DNA of 64,000 nucleotides from Isoetes taiwanensis. Its lineage: Eukaryota; Streptophyta; Lycopodiopsida; Isoetales; Isoetaceae. The notes beneath the pieces were generated by a model. It had not been told where the DNA came from and ran no database searches. It saw only the letters and a list, made by a program, of their open reading frames with translations. The stretch lies in assembly GCA_021234155.1 (NCBI GenBank), contig JAJEKV010000005.1:8178216-8242215 (forward strand), given 5' to 3'. Positions 52,753-64,000 of the stretch are shown piece after piece. The position numbers and the translations under genes are program-made. Numbering within the stretch: position 1 is the first letter of the stretch; every line of letters starts with the position of its first letter.

Positions 52753-55605
52753 TTATAACTTGCGCAAATGTTCAGGTGTCGGTGGCTCAGTTAGCCCTCG
52801 TCTTTTATAAATTCCTTTTGCGATATCACGACAACTTGTCTTTCTTGGTGATGGTGCTGGTGATGTTCTATGTGCTCCTGTATCTTCATCAGAAGACTCA
52901 TCACTACTATCTGAGTCACTTGCTGATCGAACACTGGATGAGCTACTGCTACCACTAGACGATGAGGAAGAATCATTGCTTCCACTTTGCACATCTTTCT
53001 CCTACATCCAAAGACAATCATGAAAAAAACTAAGTATCAACACAAATTTGAATGGTTTACCTTTATTGCCACTTCTTCATCTAATCCAATGATGTCCAGG
53101 TCATCCTCTAATTCAATACTTGGTGCATTGTCTTCATCTTGCACATCGTTTTCTGCTTTATCGTTTTCTGCTTTATCATCCTGCATAGAGGTTAAGAAAA
53201 CTAGTTAAAATAAATCACTTAAAAATAGGGAGCAATCTCATAAAAACAATGCCAAATTAGTTCAATGCTTGCATCTATTTGATATATACACTTATTGGAC
53301 AAAACAAAAACTCACTTTTTCAAGGTTGTTCTTTGGCTCGAACACACATTTGGTAGCGCCCTTTCCTGCATAGTCCTTGGCATCATACTGAACACAAGAG
53401 AAATGTAATATAAAATTAAATAGAAAATAAACATCAATTTAATATAGAAGGCAATTCATACCCTTATATCAGAGCATTTTTGCGTCATCAACCATAATCG
53501 AAATCCACCAGCATTCTTTATTTCAAGCAGCTCCATATCGGTGGGATATCCACAATAATAATTGAACTATTTGTACAAATAAGTAAGCAATCAAGACAAG
53601 TTATATCCATTTACACATTAACAAATAAAGACTTACGAATTGAGCTTTGATGCCATCGTCTCCACCAGATCCAGTTGATTGCCCTTTTGTTCTTGCAGCA
53701 GCTGCCTTTTTTTTATTCTCATAAACATTTTTGCTATCTTCTTTAAACAACTCCCAAGATTCTTCAGTTACTTCATCTGGCTTTTCCATTCTAGGATCTT
53801 CCCGCACATCTTGCCTCAAGTTATACCTATTTGACATCTTTCATTTAGTATATGGCTTTAAAAGGTTCACTAAAATTTGAAAACATAATGCATACCTGTA
53901 ATGGTTCCACTTTCTGGACAGTTTCTTCAAGACCCAACGTCTAGAAAATCCGCTGCCATACTGCTGCTTCAACTCTCTAATAATATTATCCTTTTGCCAT
54001 TTCTTTAATTCTGGCCACTTTTTATGAATATCAAAACAATGAATCTTACAAATCTCCATTGCTGTTTTCATAAATTTCTTGCCGTCCTTGTTCATATGTA
54101 TTTGACCTCCATCATATGTGCAAACCTGAAATTAAATAGTTAGGAACCTGAATTTGTTATCTAAAGAACGAACTAGTTTTTTAAAGCTAAATACAATCTA
54201 AACATCTTGAAATTTGGCATGCTTGCTCTCTACTACTAGAACTACCATATAGTAAAGTTACAAAAGCAAAATATGGACCTTGTTAAGTCTAATTGGGTCT
54301 GTAACAGCGAAGATATTTGCTGTTTTTTTCTATTTATTACTACATAGTGAGCAAGTTCTGAGCTAGTTTTAAAAAATTAAATCTAATCTAAACATCTTGA
54401 AATTTGGCATGCTGATTCTCTACTACTAGAACTACCATTCAGCATAGTTTCAAAGGCAAAGCATGTCTCTTGGTAGGTCAAATATGGCCTGTAACAGACA
54501 TAATTTGCGTTTTTTTTTTTTCTAGTTTTAACTACATCAGCATGTTCCAAGCTAGTTTTAAAAATCTAAATGCAATCTAAATATTTTGAAATTTGGCATG
54601 CTGGTTCTCTACTACTAGAAGTACTATTCAGCAAAATTTCAAAAAAAAATAATGTCTTTTAGTAGGTCAAATAGTGCCTGTAACAGCACATAATTTGCTG
54701 TTTTTTTTTTCTAGTTTTAACTACATCAGCATGTTCCTAGCTAGTTTTAAAAATCTCAATCCAATCTAAATATCCTGAAATTTGGCATGCTGGTTCTATA
54801 CTACTAGAAGTACCATTTAAAAAAATTTCAAAAGAAAATAATATCTCTTAGTAGGTCAAATAGGGCCTGTAACAGCACTGAAATTTTGCTGTTTTTTTAG
54901 TTTTACCTACGTAGCGAGCACGTTTCGCCCTAGTTTTTAAACGTCAAATCTAATCTAAATTTGTTGAAATTTGGCATGCTAGTTCTATACTACTACAACT
55001 ACCATCCAAAAAAATTTCAAAAGCAAATCATGTCTCTGGGTAGGCCAAATAAAGCATGTAACAGCAGTAAAATTTGATGTTTCTTTTCTAATTCTAACTA
55101 CATAGTGAACACGTTTCAAGCTGGTTTTTAAAACTTAAATCTAATGTAAACTTGATTGAAAAAACTTGATTGAATATAACAAACAAATTACCTCGGTCTT
55201 GGATAGAAATTTCAAACTGATGCTTTTTGCACTTCTTCCACAAGGATCCTTAGCCGCTTCTTCTTCTTCTTTAGACATCTCACTATTTTGGCGTGATCGA
55301 GAACTTCTACTCTTTCCAACAGAGATAGATGAATTGCTCACACGTCCCTTTCCTTTGCCACTTCGTGTAGCACCGTCTGAATCCTCCACATTCGTTTTCA
55401 TGATGCTAGATGCCTTCTCTCTGATTTCTGGGCTCAACAATTGAGAAAGTGAAGCTATCCTCTCCAAAACTTCAGATTGGGTTAGGCCAGGCTGCCGTGC
55501 ATCTGAAGCATTGCCAGATGTTGAAGCTCTTCTTGATTTTGAACTTGATTTTGCTTGCTTCTTGCTGCTGCCCCCTCCTACAGATTTTCTTCTCACACCT
55601 TCCAT
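52753..55605 (-). CDS. TNPA-like CACTA protein (Transposase_24/PttA type), seven exons, intact
   Basis: Seven minus-strand exons with GT-AG borders join in frame: 55,605-55,192; 54,125-53,896; 53,826-53,637; 53,566-53,462; 53,387-53,316; 53,180-53,061; 53,001-52,753. The total is 1380 nt, 459 aa plus stop, with no internal stop. Exon 1 is basic and Ser-rich (SKKQAKSSSKSRRASTS). Exons 2-3 hold the conserved block (MEICKIHCFDIHKKWPELKK; FSRRWVLKKLSRKWNHYRYN; DPRMEKPDEVTEESWELFKE) typical of Transposase_24. The C-terminus is acidic, then poly-Ser, ending in a basic KIYKRRG-like tail. This class binds subterminal repeats and assists TNP2. An intact frame suggests recent activity. Confidence 0.8.
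54160..55155. repeat. Five tandem ~189-bp repeats inside TNPA intron 1
   Basis: Anchors (TTGAAATTTGGCATGC) fall at about 54,208, 54,398, 54,587, 54,776 and 54,965, a period of 189-190 bp. Each unit has TTCTCTACTACTAGAA, GTAGGTCAAATA-GGCCTGTAACAG and a T-run. They fill nearly all of the 1066-bp intron. Confidence 0.9.
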
Positions 55606-55888
55606 GGCACTCACGGCACTCACGTAACCAAAACGATTTGGATTTGGATGGAAGGCAAATAGAAAGGCAAATACGAAATTGAAAGGGGAAGGAAAAAAAC
55701 GTTGGGGATGCCAAAATATATGGCACACGAATCTGAACGGCATCCACAAATTCACACCGACTAGCCATTTCTTTCTTAATCGGGCATGCACAAATTCAGC
55801 ATTTGATATCTCTAATCTGTAAACCCTAATCCCCTAATCCTTGTATATAAACCCTGGATATGCCCCTCCTGAGCACATATCTGTTGCC
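55606..55888. promoter_or_regulatory. Divergent promoter region between TNPA-like gene and TNP2
   Basis: A 283-bp spacer between two start codons facing apart. A TATATAA box lies at 55,844-55,850, 39 bp before the TNP2 ATG at 55,889, near AAACCCTAATCCCCTAATCC. No clear TATA box was found for the minus-strand gene. Confidence 0.5.
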
Positions 55889-58800
55889 ATGAGGGCTAGT
55901 GAGGATGGTGGTGATGGAAACCCTAAAATGTGCTTTAAGAGTTCAAAATCAAAGTCATCATCTGCATCACCATCACCACGTAGGAAGGCAGCAATATGTA
56001 ATGTAATGTAATGTATTAAAAATCACGCCCAATAAGGACCTTGAAGGTCATGGAGCGACATGTACATGTGTTCTGTTCACAGATTTAAAACCAAAGAACG
56101 GTGTGTTTCTACCGCCTTAAAATATAGACCCAACTTCATTGGATCTTGCTGTAATAGGGATGAAAATATCACGTATGCGTAGACGAGCACAAAGAAGGAA
56201 AATAGAAAGGTAATGCAATAATGTTTTATTTAGTGGCAGGCCTACTGAAGTTTTGCTTGGAAAAAAATGTAGGAGTCATCCTTCATCTTCATCTTCATCT
56301 CCGTCTTTATCATCCTATGGAAGCGACGCATGCGATAAAGTTTTTGATCAAATTGCACTATGTTGGTGTATCAAATGTGGAGGAAGTAGGAGAATACCTT
56401 TTGACACTAGGGAGCAACATAGGATATCTTATGGATGGTGTCAAGATTGTCCCCATCCAAGCATGAATGACAAACATATGCAAGACGAGGTACGAATATA
56501 TTCAATCTTGCTTGTCAATTTTATTTTGCCCATTCTATCCCTAAATAAAATATTACTATTGTTTAAATATGTAATTAATATGTAATGTGCATGATATAGG
56601 GTACTTCTGCAACCCACTTATCAGATGAAGATGTTATTCCGGAGTCTGGACTAGTTGAGGCTCTTAACCACTTTTTTCCTACAAATGAAGCCATCGACGT
56701 TGCTCAAACTGAAAACTTAGACCATGATGGCATATATAATGAAGAAAACTTGAGCCACATAAACTCTTTGAATATAGAGGCATGTCAAGCATTGTACCCA
56801 AATTCTAAAATTTCACGTTTGGCAACGTGTCTGCTAATAATTAATCTCCAACACAAGTGTGGATGGAGCAACAATAGTGTTTCCCAACTATTGAGGTGAA
56901 AGAAAGTCTTTTTTTTTTTTTTTTTTTTTTTTTTTCCTTTTACCTTGTTGTAGCATCTATCTAATATAAATGTTTATTTGCAGCTTATTGGGGGATATTC
57001 TTCCAGATGGACATTGCCTTCCAAAAAATAGGAGAGAAGCATGTGCTTGCTTAAATCAACTAGGTTTGGAGTATAATTCTATACATGCATGTCCTAATGA
57101 TTGCATTCTCTATCGCAATGAGTATGAGAAATTAGAGGTGTGCCCGAAATGCGACGAGCCAAGGTATGATATGAAGATGAAGACATCAAAAGTTCCTAGA
57201 AAGATCTTGCGTCAAATGCCACTAATACCAAGGTTGCAAAGAATGTTTCGTTGCCCTTCACTTAGTGCACTAATGGAATTTCATTCAAAGCATCGTAGTA
57301 CGGATGGTATTTTACGCTTACCAATTGATGGTGAAGCGATGAAGCACATTGAAGATAGGTGGCCAATATTTAAGGAAGAACCACGAAACTTACGCCTTGC
57401 CATTGGTTTAGATGGTGTTTGCCCTTTTGGACATATGTCCTCTAGTCATAGCGTATGGCCTATTGTGGTCATAAACTATAACATCCCTCCTTGGATGGCA
57501 ACAAAAGCAGGACATCTTATGTTGACGCTTATTGTTCCAGGTATATGTTATATCTAATGCATGTATCATAGAATTGTTCTCATATGTTCCACTATTTTGT
57601 TCATGTCATGTATAGATAAATACCAAGTAAAGAATATGGACATATATCTTGAGCCACTCATAGAAGAGTTGCAAGTGCTTTGGAAAGGGATTCAAATGTA
57701 TGATATAGCGAGGTCACCACATGTATTTACTTTACATGCTATATGTTGTTTCACAATCCATGACTATCCAGGACTAAGCGTTGCATCAGGTGCGTATTAT
57801 ACTTTTGCCATAATGAATGGTATAGATGATAAATGTATATGATATATTTGTCTTTAATGTTTAGGCTTGCAAACAAGTGGCTATTCAGGTTGCCCATCCT
57901 GTGGCTCTAACTTGCCATGTTATTACTCAAAACATCTTTCCAAACAAATATATCGTGGGCATAAGAAATTTTTGCCGCCAAAGCACCATATGCGTGGGAA
58001 AGCAAACACTGAAAAGGTGAAAAGGAGAACTCCGAAGGATTGGTTAGATACTTGGGAAAGTGCTCGAGAGTCCCAAAATGTAAATGATGATAACTTGGTC
58101 ACTCCACCTCCTGGTATGAAACGCCTATCTATTTTCTACCGCCTTGAATATTGGTCACAACTTCAAATTGTACATTTGCTTGACCCCATGCATATCTTTA
58201 AAAATGTTGCCCACTCAATTTGGAGACACTTGACTGGGGATTGGGAGACTTTGGGATGTAGAAATGATTTAAAGGAGTTGAATATAATGCCCAAGCTATG
58301 GCCATCAAATGTCTGAGGGAAGTCAAGCATGCCCCTTGGGTTTTAAGTAAGAAAGAAGAGAAACAAGTGAAAAACGTAATATGTAGTATGAGAACACCAA
58401 CGGGTTATGGCGCATCACTACGTAAGGCATTCACCAAAGATGGTAAATTAAGTGCATTGAAATCACATGATTGGCACAAATTTTTGCAAGTAAGTCTATT
58501 TGCCCTTTCTTACAAATTGTTTTTGGTGCTAAATTTCATATGTGTGTTATTCTTTTCAGCATATTCTACCATGCGCCAATTGATAATTGCTTAACGCCAA
58601 GATTCGAGATTGCATTTACGACTAGGAAATTTGCAAGGTACATTGTCTTTCTGTATACTAGGTCAAGCGAGTGATATATAAAGCACACTTTAATTTCTCC
58701 ATTATATTTTGCATGATAGATGGGTTTCATTAAAAGAGATTGATTCTTCCGATATATCAAAGATGGAGGTTGAAATTGCAGAGCTATTGTGCATGTTTGA

Positions 58801-60291
58801 ACGAGAATTTCCTACTAGCTTATTTGATCTGCAGTTACATCTTCTAGTACACATTCCTGAAGAGATCCGATTGGTTGGACCAGCTCCTGGACGTTGGATG
58901 TTCTTTTTAGAAAGATATATGAAAGTTTTAAAAGGCTTTGTCCGCCAAATGGCCCGTCCAGAAGCATGTATGGCTGAAGGGCACTTGGTGCAAGAGATTC
59001 TTTTCTTCATGAGTGATGCTACTATATCAATAGATGCTGATGCTCCTAGTATATGGAAAAGAGAACAATCTGTAGAGGATATGGGAGAAGTTCTTGAGGG
59101 CCTTGGGGTGGAGCGCAAACTTAGTGATGAAATGTACTTGGAGATCAATAAGTTTATCATGGCGAATTCTGAAAGTTTGGACCCATGGAGAGAAAAATAT
59201 GAGGTCATCCGAAAGGAAAGAGATGTTGCTAGAAAAATCCATGGTCCGCAAAAGAGATCACGATATGGAAAACATGCAAAGGCCTTTAAAGATTTGGAAA
59301 AATTACCTGATGTTATGCCACGTGATTGGTTGTTGAGTGAGATGGTGGATGCACAAGAACAAGGTATGGAAATTCCACAAGATGATTACAATATAGCGCT
59401 TGGATGTTCAAGGAAGGTACGTTATTTCTATACATATTCCTATTGTTTGTAATTTTCCATTGAATTTGTGTTAATCTTATAGGACTTTATTTACAGGTAA
59501 GATTCCACACATCAATGTGGGCATATGGTCAACATTTTAGGATTATGGACGTTGATAAAGGTCGAGTTACATATGATAGTGGAGTTGCTGCTTGTTTTGA
59601 GCAAAAAAGTCAAGCTTCCAGCAGAGACAGTCGTCCAATTGATGGTGACGTTAATTATGTTGGTCAAATACTGGAGATCATTGAAGTGGATTTTCGTTCT
59701 TTCAAGGTTAATTTGCTAAAAGTAAAATGGTTCAAATCATCTTATCGAGGGAAAAATCGCACAATCAGGCAGCATCCTTCTGGCTTTTATGAGGTTAATT
59801 CAACTCAATTCTTAAGAGAAATGAATGAGCCATTTGTTTTTCCTAGTCAAGTCGAACAGGTTTTCTTTCATAAGAATCAGAGTGATCCTAATTGGTGGAT
59901 TGTTGTTCATGCAACACCTACATCTCGTCGTATGATTGACCCTTCTACATTGCAAGATGGTGGTGGTGGTGATGATCAAAACCATGTAGCTCCTATACAG
60001 GATGATGATGCAATTGAGGAGGGTGCAGATATGCAAGAAAATGATGTTCATGACATGCAAGAGGTTCAACCTGAACATGAGGATTCAGATGATCATCACT
60101 GGTTGGAGGAGATGTTGCTACATCCATCAGTTGAGTCACCAAGTCATAATACAGAAGGTGACGTCAATGACATTGCAGAAGTCGAGAATGTGCCTCAACA
60201 TCTCTTACACCTACATTTGAGTATTGACGAGTTGAATGATATTGAACAAGATATAAGAGAGGAGGTAACATCTACAGACTTGCCATTTTAG
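55889..60291 (+). CDS. TNP2 transposase of CACTA element 2 (Transposase_21 + DUF4218 + DUF4216)
   Basis: Exons read with good splice sites: 56,240-56,489 (Cys/His-rich, IKCGGSRRIPFDTREQHRIS); 56,600-56,895 (acidic, then INLQHKCGWSNNSVSQLL); 56,984-57,540 (HACPNDCILYRNEYEKLEVC, YNIPPWMATKAGHLMLTL); 57,616-57,789; 57,865-58,489 (CPSCGSNLPCY, LLDPMHIFKNVAHSIW, RTPTGYGASLRKAF); 58,720-59,416 (DUF4218: FEREFPTSLFDLQLHLLVHI); 59,497-60,291 (DUF4216: VRFHTSMWAYGQHF, VKWFKSSYRGKNRT, PSQVEQVFF). One frameshift lies near 58,270-58,290, and a short exon at 58,560 runs into stops, so the gene is nearly but not fully intact. The first exon boundaries (55,889-56,211) are uncertain. Confidence 0.85.
56908..56937 (+). 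repeat. T-run in TNP2 intron
   Basis: A run of about 28 Ts lies between two coding exons, in the polypyrimidine part of the intron. Its length is likely variable. Confidence 0.8.
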
Positions 60292-60499
60292 ATTCTTCTC
60301 CAGTATTTTAAGTGGTTAGATGTTGTGAACTTATTACAATAAATCTATATAAATGTGAAATATTTCATTTTTTTATTCATCACTGAGCACAAAGCATTTG
60401 TCATCAAAGTTGCATCAATGGTGTAATGACACAATCAATTATTTAAATAATAATGTGGGAATGGATGCAAAGAAATAGGTGATGCTATAGTTCTTGAAC

Positions 60500-61234
60500 A
60501 TTATCCATGATGTTATAGGTGATGTTTAATAGCGACACCTATCTTATCATTGATTGATAAGGACACACATGTTTCAAATGGTGGCATACAGTGTGATCCT
60601 ATAGATGACATAAGTAATAACACTATTAACATCATTAAATATACACAAGTAGTGGCACAAAAGATGAAACAATATGTGATGCCAACAACATCACCTATAC
60701 TATCATGAGAAGATAGCACATAAATGTTGTTGCAAGTAGTGATGTAACTGGTGGCATTATAGTTGGCATAACCCTAAACACTAGTTGTGTCAGTAATAAA
60801 TGCTATGGCACAGAGGGTGGCACTATGGGTGATAAAATAAGTGAAATAACGTATGGCACAGAGGGTGACACTACGGGTGATAAAATAAGTGAAATAACGA
60901 GTGCTACAAATGTTGACGGAGATACTGATACAAAAGATGGCGTTATATGTGAGTTAGTTAATATCACTATTTGTATCACCATTAGATACTCCTATAACTA
61001 TTGACCAAATGGTTGTCACAATGGGTGTTACAAATAGTAGCATCTTTTTCAACACCTATAGTATCACATATATAAACTGATATAAAGGATGACTCTATAT
61101 GTGACACAATAGCTGTTACAATAGGTGACATAAATTGCATCATTAATAGTGTCACCGTGTTCTAGTGCCACTATTTACGTCAACAACTAAATTTTGAGCA
61201 TTTTGGTGACGTTTAGGTGACGCAAAAGAACCTG
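60500..61234. repeat. Right subterminal repeats of CACTA element 2
   Basis: Multiple GGTG(A/G)CA and GTGACAC-type words, including a 60-bp doublet (GGCACAGAGGGTG(G/A)CACTA, GATAAAATAAGTGAAATAAC) at 60,808-60,900. They mirror the words of the left subterminal array. Confidence 0.75.
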
Positions 61235-61247
61235 TTCTCTTGTAGTG
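61235..61247 (-). mobile_element. CACTA terminal inverted repeat, right end
   Basis: TTCTCTTGTAGTG is the reverse complement of CACTACAAGAGAA, a textbook plant CACTA terminus. It is followed at once by TTGGCACGAG, the first bases of the direct-repeat copy. Confidence 0.85.
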
Positions 61248-62157
61248 TTGGCACGAGTGCTGCAGAACTGCCAATGCCGGCTGATCTTCATAATCTATCT
61301 TCAACAGAACCTAGTAAAGACAAGCTACCAAGGATATCTATTGTTGATGCTATTGCAAAATGACCACGGGGATGCTATTAAGGCACTTACGAAATATCGG
61401 TGAGAGAGCTTCAGCGAAAAGGATCATCAAAACTGGTGGTCTATATTTACTTAGAAGGTTACTGGTTTACCATCCCAGTGACAGTAGTCTCATGGTCTTT
61501 GGGACACTTCAAGGAGAGGTGGTTGTGGTTAACCATGAAGATGAGAAGATAGTAGGCTATGTGCGTGGCACTCCACAGAGTGTACTTGGGCTATGTTGGC
61601 TGAACAAAGCTCCAGATAAGGTATGGTGCTATATTTGTCCTCTTCACGTGTTTTTAATTTCTTGCCATTCTTGATTGAATCAATATTTTTACAGCTCATT
61701 TCGGATCCGAGGATGGGTCTTTCTGATTTTATGACATTAATCTTATGCGGACTAGGATGGTTTTGGCAAGTAAAACTGCAGAGGCAAGCAGCCTACTACA
61801 TACAAGTCGTAGTCCCACAATATACACATATGAGAATTTTGAAAGCCTCACTTCTGTGCATATCAATTCAACTGATGATGTTATAAGAACTTATAATAAA
61901 GTTATAAGTTGCTATTATGCAATTTCTGGCCATGCAATCATGTAATTTAGTAATCATATGAACCATGCAATGATGTGATTTTATGAATAATCCTACCTTA
62001 TAATAATGAACCATAGGAAGCTATAATAATGACCTTAGGAAGTCTAGGAGCCATGCAATCATGAACCATTTCAACATTTCAACATTATAAACCATTGGCC
62101 AACATTGGCTAAGAATTGTGAAGCTATTTGATCTTGTTGATCTTGCCTTATAAACTT
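61248..62157. repeat. 910-bp direct repeat, right copy
   Basis: Matches 50,811-51,724. It starts exactly at the CACTA terminus and ends at GCCTTATAAACTT, after which the two copies diverge. Confidence 0.9.
61250..61760 (+). pseudogene. WD40-repeat gene fragment, copy B
   Basis: Same exons as copy A. The first is better preserved here: AELPMPADLHNLSSTEPSKD, then (after a TGA and a frame change) ERASAKRIIKTGGLYLLRRL, VYHPSDSSLMVFGTL and VNHEDEKIVGYVRGTPQSVL up to the GTATGG donor. The second exon has lost bases (TTTCGGATCC, CTTTCTGATTTT), which breaks the LISGSEDGS frame. It is a duplicated, non-functional fragment. Confidence 0.6.
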
Positions 62158-64000
62158 TGTAGGGCAATTGATAATTCAACTCCCTAATCAACTTAGATCA
62201 ATCATTCAATGGACATTGCGTTGACACCGGGATTGACACACTTTGTATAGTCTTTATTTGCCATAGGTTATGATGTTAATCCCCCTTTTAACCTTGCATT
62301 TAATATGGGCTTGTATTTGAATAATCAAACTCCAAACCCATACAACAAACTAGCTTAGCTAGCTCTTGTAATGACTAAAAAAATATTCCATAAATGATGT
62401 CTTACCATATGTGCTACAAGGGCTAGGACTTTTCTTATGGTGTCCAGTATATGTATGGGAAAGGGTATATGGATTGCTAGTTGGGACTGGAGTACATGTA
62501 CGGATAAGAGGCCAAAAATTAAAATTCATATGTACGTATGGTTGGGGGGTTTCGCCTGCAAAAAGTCGTATACAGGGGGGTTTCAGTCGACCCCTTGCAC
62601 GCACATGCCATATGCTCTATATAAAAGGGTGAAGCCCCTGGGGGTGGCATAGGCCACATGTATTTGTCATATTGGACCCCACAATCTATGGCCCAGATTT
62701 GGCCTAGATCTGTGGTAGGTGAGATGTCAGTTAGGGTTAGGGTTTTGCTCTACTATTTAGAGAGAGCATTTCCTCTCATTGTTTAGGTTTTCGCTCACGT
62801 TTTGGAGCACCTCCTTTTGGAGCATTAATATGATTCAGTTTTGTTCATTCTTTGCTTTGTTCTTGTTCTTGGATTTCTTCCCACCTCCTTTTGTTGATCC
62901 ATGAGCATTTCTGGCAGCCCTGTGGCATCCGGCAGTCATGGACTGCTGCTGCAAGGTGATGCCAAGAACCCCAAATATCAACACTGGCGCCTCATGCCGG
63001 GGTCTCTTTGGCTCATGATCATACTTTGTTTTCTTTTCATGCATCTCCAAAAGTTTTCAAGCAAAAAAAAAATTTGAAGCAAAAAAAAAAAATTGGTTCT
63101 ACATCGACACTTCTACACTTTATGGGTTCTGTAACCTTGTGAGTAAAGACGAAGTAAAGACGACAGTACAGTTCTTTTTCTTCTCTTGTGTCCAATATTA
63201 CTTATTTCTTCCACAAGCAACAAACATTGGAAGAGGATCAACGGCTTCCACATGTATTTCTCGCAGATGTCTTATATTGTGGAATGGGACTCTGTTTTTG
63301 CACAGACCGTAGCCCATAATCATTGCTCCTTTGCTTCACCACTTAGTTCTGCATTGAAATATTTTTGCATACTCTCCTATATGTCAGCACAGGCAACGCT
63401 ATCATTCGGCATTCTTCCTGATTGATCCTTCCATAGATGCAATGGTCTCTTCACCGACTCAGTCAATCCATTTTCAAGATTTTCTGCCTTCTATGTCTTT
63501 CCACACAGTAGCTGCAAGTTCAGCAAAAAAGATCAACAGCCTAGTCAGTGTACAGAAATCGGATCTGCATTGAATTTGACGGACATGCCCTTGCTTGGCA
63601 AGCAACGCACCTAAGACGAAGCCCAACGGCTCATCTGCAGAAACTTGCTGAGCAACGGGCAGACATTCACCACATGCAACTTCCTTCCTAATTGGGTTTC
63701 TGGACATTCTTCAGGCAACATTCCTTGGATTTGTTCTGTGCCATGCAGGGAACTGGAATTGTTTTCTGTAGCAAATTGGGGCAAAAGCCCCATCATTTCA
63801 TTTTGGCAGTTTGCTCCATTATTAGACAGCCTATACACGAAAATCAGAGCTACGGATTCGCACCATTTCATTTCTTTCACGAACTTTTTCCCTTGTTCCA
63901 TCCTTGTCCTGCCCAACGGAAAGCAACCAGTTATTCATTCATACTATTATGTTGCAGATGTTACAGTGCTTGTAGTTTGCAGTGCTGGAGATGCTCTTTG
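62158..64000. other. Non-coding end of window
   Basis: It contains a copy of the dispersed GTGGCATAGGCCACATG repeat (62,644-62,725), the word GGTTAGGGTTAGGGTTT at 62,735-62,755, and A-runs at 63,063-63,090. Two overlapping minus-strand frames at 63,474-63,916 have protein-like composition (PETQLGRKLHVV; VACGECLPVAQQVSADEP) but no domain I know. They could be an exon remnant. Confidence 0.4.

Larger units (their letters stand above)
51725..61247. mobile_element. CACTA (En/Spm-type) element 2, ~9.5 kb
   Basis: It carries two divergent genes, a TNPA-like one (minus, 52,753-55,605) and TNP2 (plus, 55,889-60,291), flanked by subterminal arrays of short TGTCAC/GGTCAC words. The right end TTCTCTTGTAGTG (61,235-61,247) is the reverse complement of CACTACAAGAGAA, a standard CACTA terminus. 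The left terminus is not seen; sequence changes from the flanking repeat directly to AAGGGTATTTAGGGTCAC, so it may be truncated. Both sides are flanked by the same 0.91-kb host fragment. Confidence 0.85.

Noticed and set aside
59812-60078. Minus-strand frame in the DUF4216 exon
   Set aside because: It is antisense to a well-supported TNP2 exon, with no independent evidence.
50811-62157. The ~0.91-kb direct repeats as LTRs
   Set aside because: They contain spliced WD40 exons, lack TG...CA, PBS and PPT, and the interior is a CACTA element with its own terminus.

Overview
This is a transposon-dominated stretch of a land-plant nuclear genome. The evidence is plant-type CACTA (TNP2/TNPA) genes, a chromodomain Ty3/gypsy element primed by initiator tRNA-Met, Helitron ends with CTAG termini, a plant LINE tail, GT-AG introns, and an interstitial (CCCTAAA)n tract. 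I cannot name the species. No tRNA, rRNA, CRISPR or bacterial-type operon was seen, and almost every coding region belongs to a mobile element or is a broken gene fragment.

Layout. 0-4.3 kb: an AAACCCTAG-type repeat with a perfect hairpin, a degenerate protein-kinase-like pseudogene (minus), a ~100-bp tandem repeat and a 0.76-kb polypurine tract. 4.4-7.9 kb: three head-to-tail copies of a 1.13-kb GC-rich repeat, bracketed by GTCGCATGCGAC palindromes. 7.9-10.5 kb: mostly non-coding, closing with a Helitron 3' end. 11-16.2 kb: a decayed CACTA element (minus) with a SET-domain-like gene just upstream of its transposase. 16.7-20.7 kb: two near-identical 0.93-kb Helitron 3' segments flanking a broken Pif1-type Helitron helicase. 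21.8-22.5 kb: an unidentified Ser/Asn/Glu-rich exon. 23.3-28.1 kb: a Ulp1-like cysteine protease (plus) converging on a SWIM zinc-finger, transposase-like gene (minus). 28.2-29.3 kb: a minisatellite and a cluster of 20-bp palindromes. 29.4-36.7 kb: AT-rich sequence, a coiled-coil gene relic, a 5'-truncated LINE with target-site duplications, and small host exons.

36,736-49,918 is one complete LTR retrotransposon (chromovirus, minus strand). It has 1.65-kb LTRs, the 5-bp target duplication ATGAG, an iMet primer site and a polypurine tract. Its pol (protease, RT, RNase H, integrase, chromodomain) is full of frame breaks. Upstream of gag it carries two extra genes on the same strand. One is an uninterrupted 362-codon histone H3-like protein: an H3-type N-terminus, a ~230-residue charged insertion, and a complete, gap-free H3 histone fold. 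This is the most striking feature of the window. The element sits inside an exon of a host gene that can be read across the insertion.

50.8-62.2 kb holds a second, much better preserved CACTA element. It has an intact seven-exon TNPA-like gene (459 aa) divergent from a TNP2 gene. Both sides are flanked by ~0.91-kb direct copies of a WD40-repeat gene fragment, and one copy starts exactly at the CACTA terminus. The last 1.8 kb has no recognisable gene.

Caution on quality: GC-rich stretches (LTR outer halves, tandem-repeat copies, gag/pol) carry many small indels relative to their sister copies, while AT-rich stretches are nearly identical. Some frame breaks may therefore be consensus errors rather than biology.
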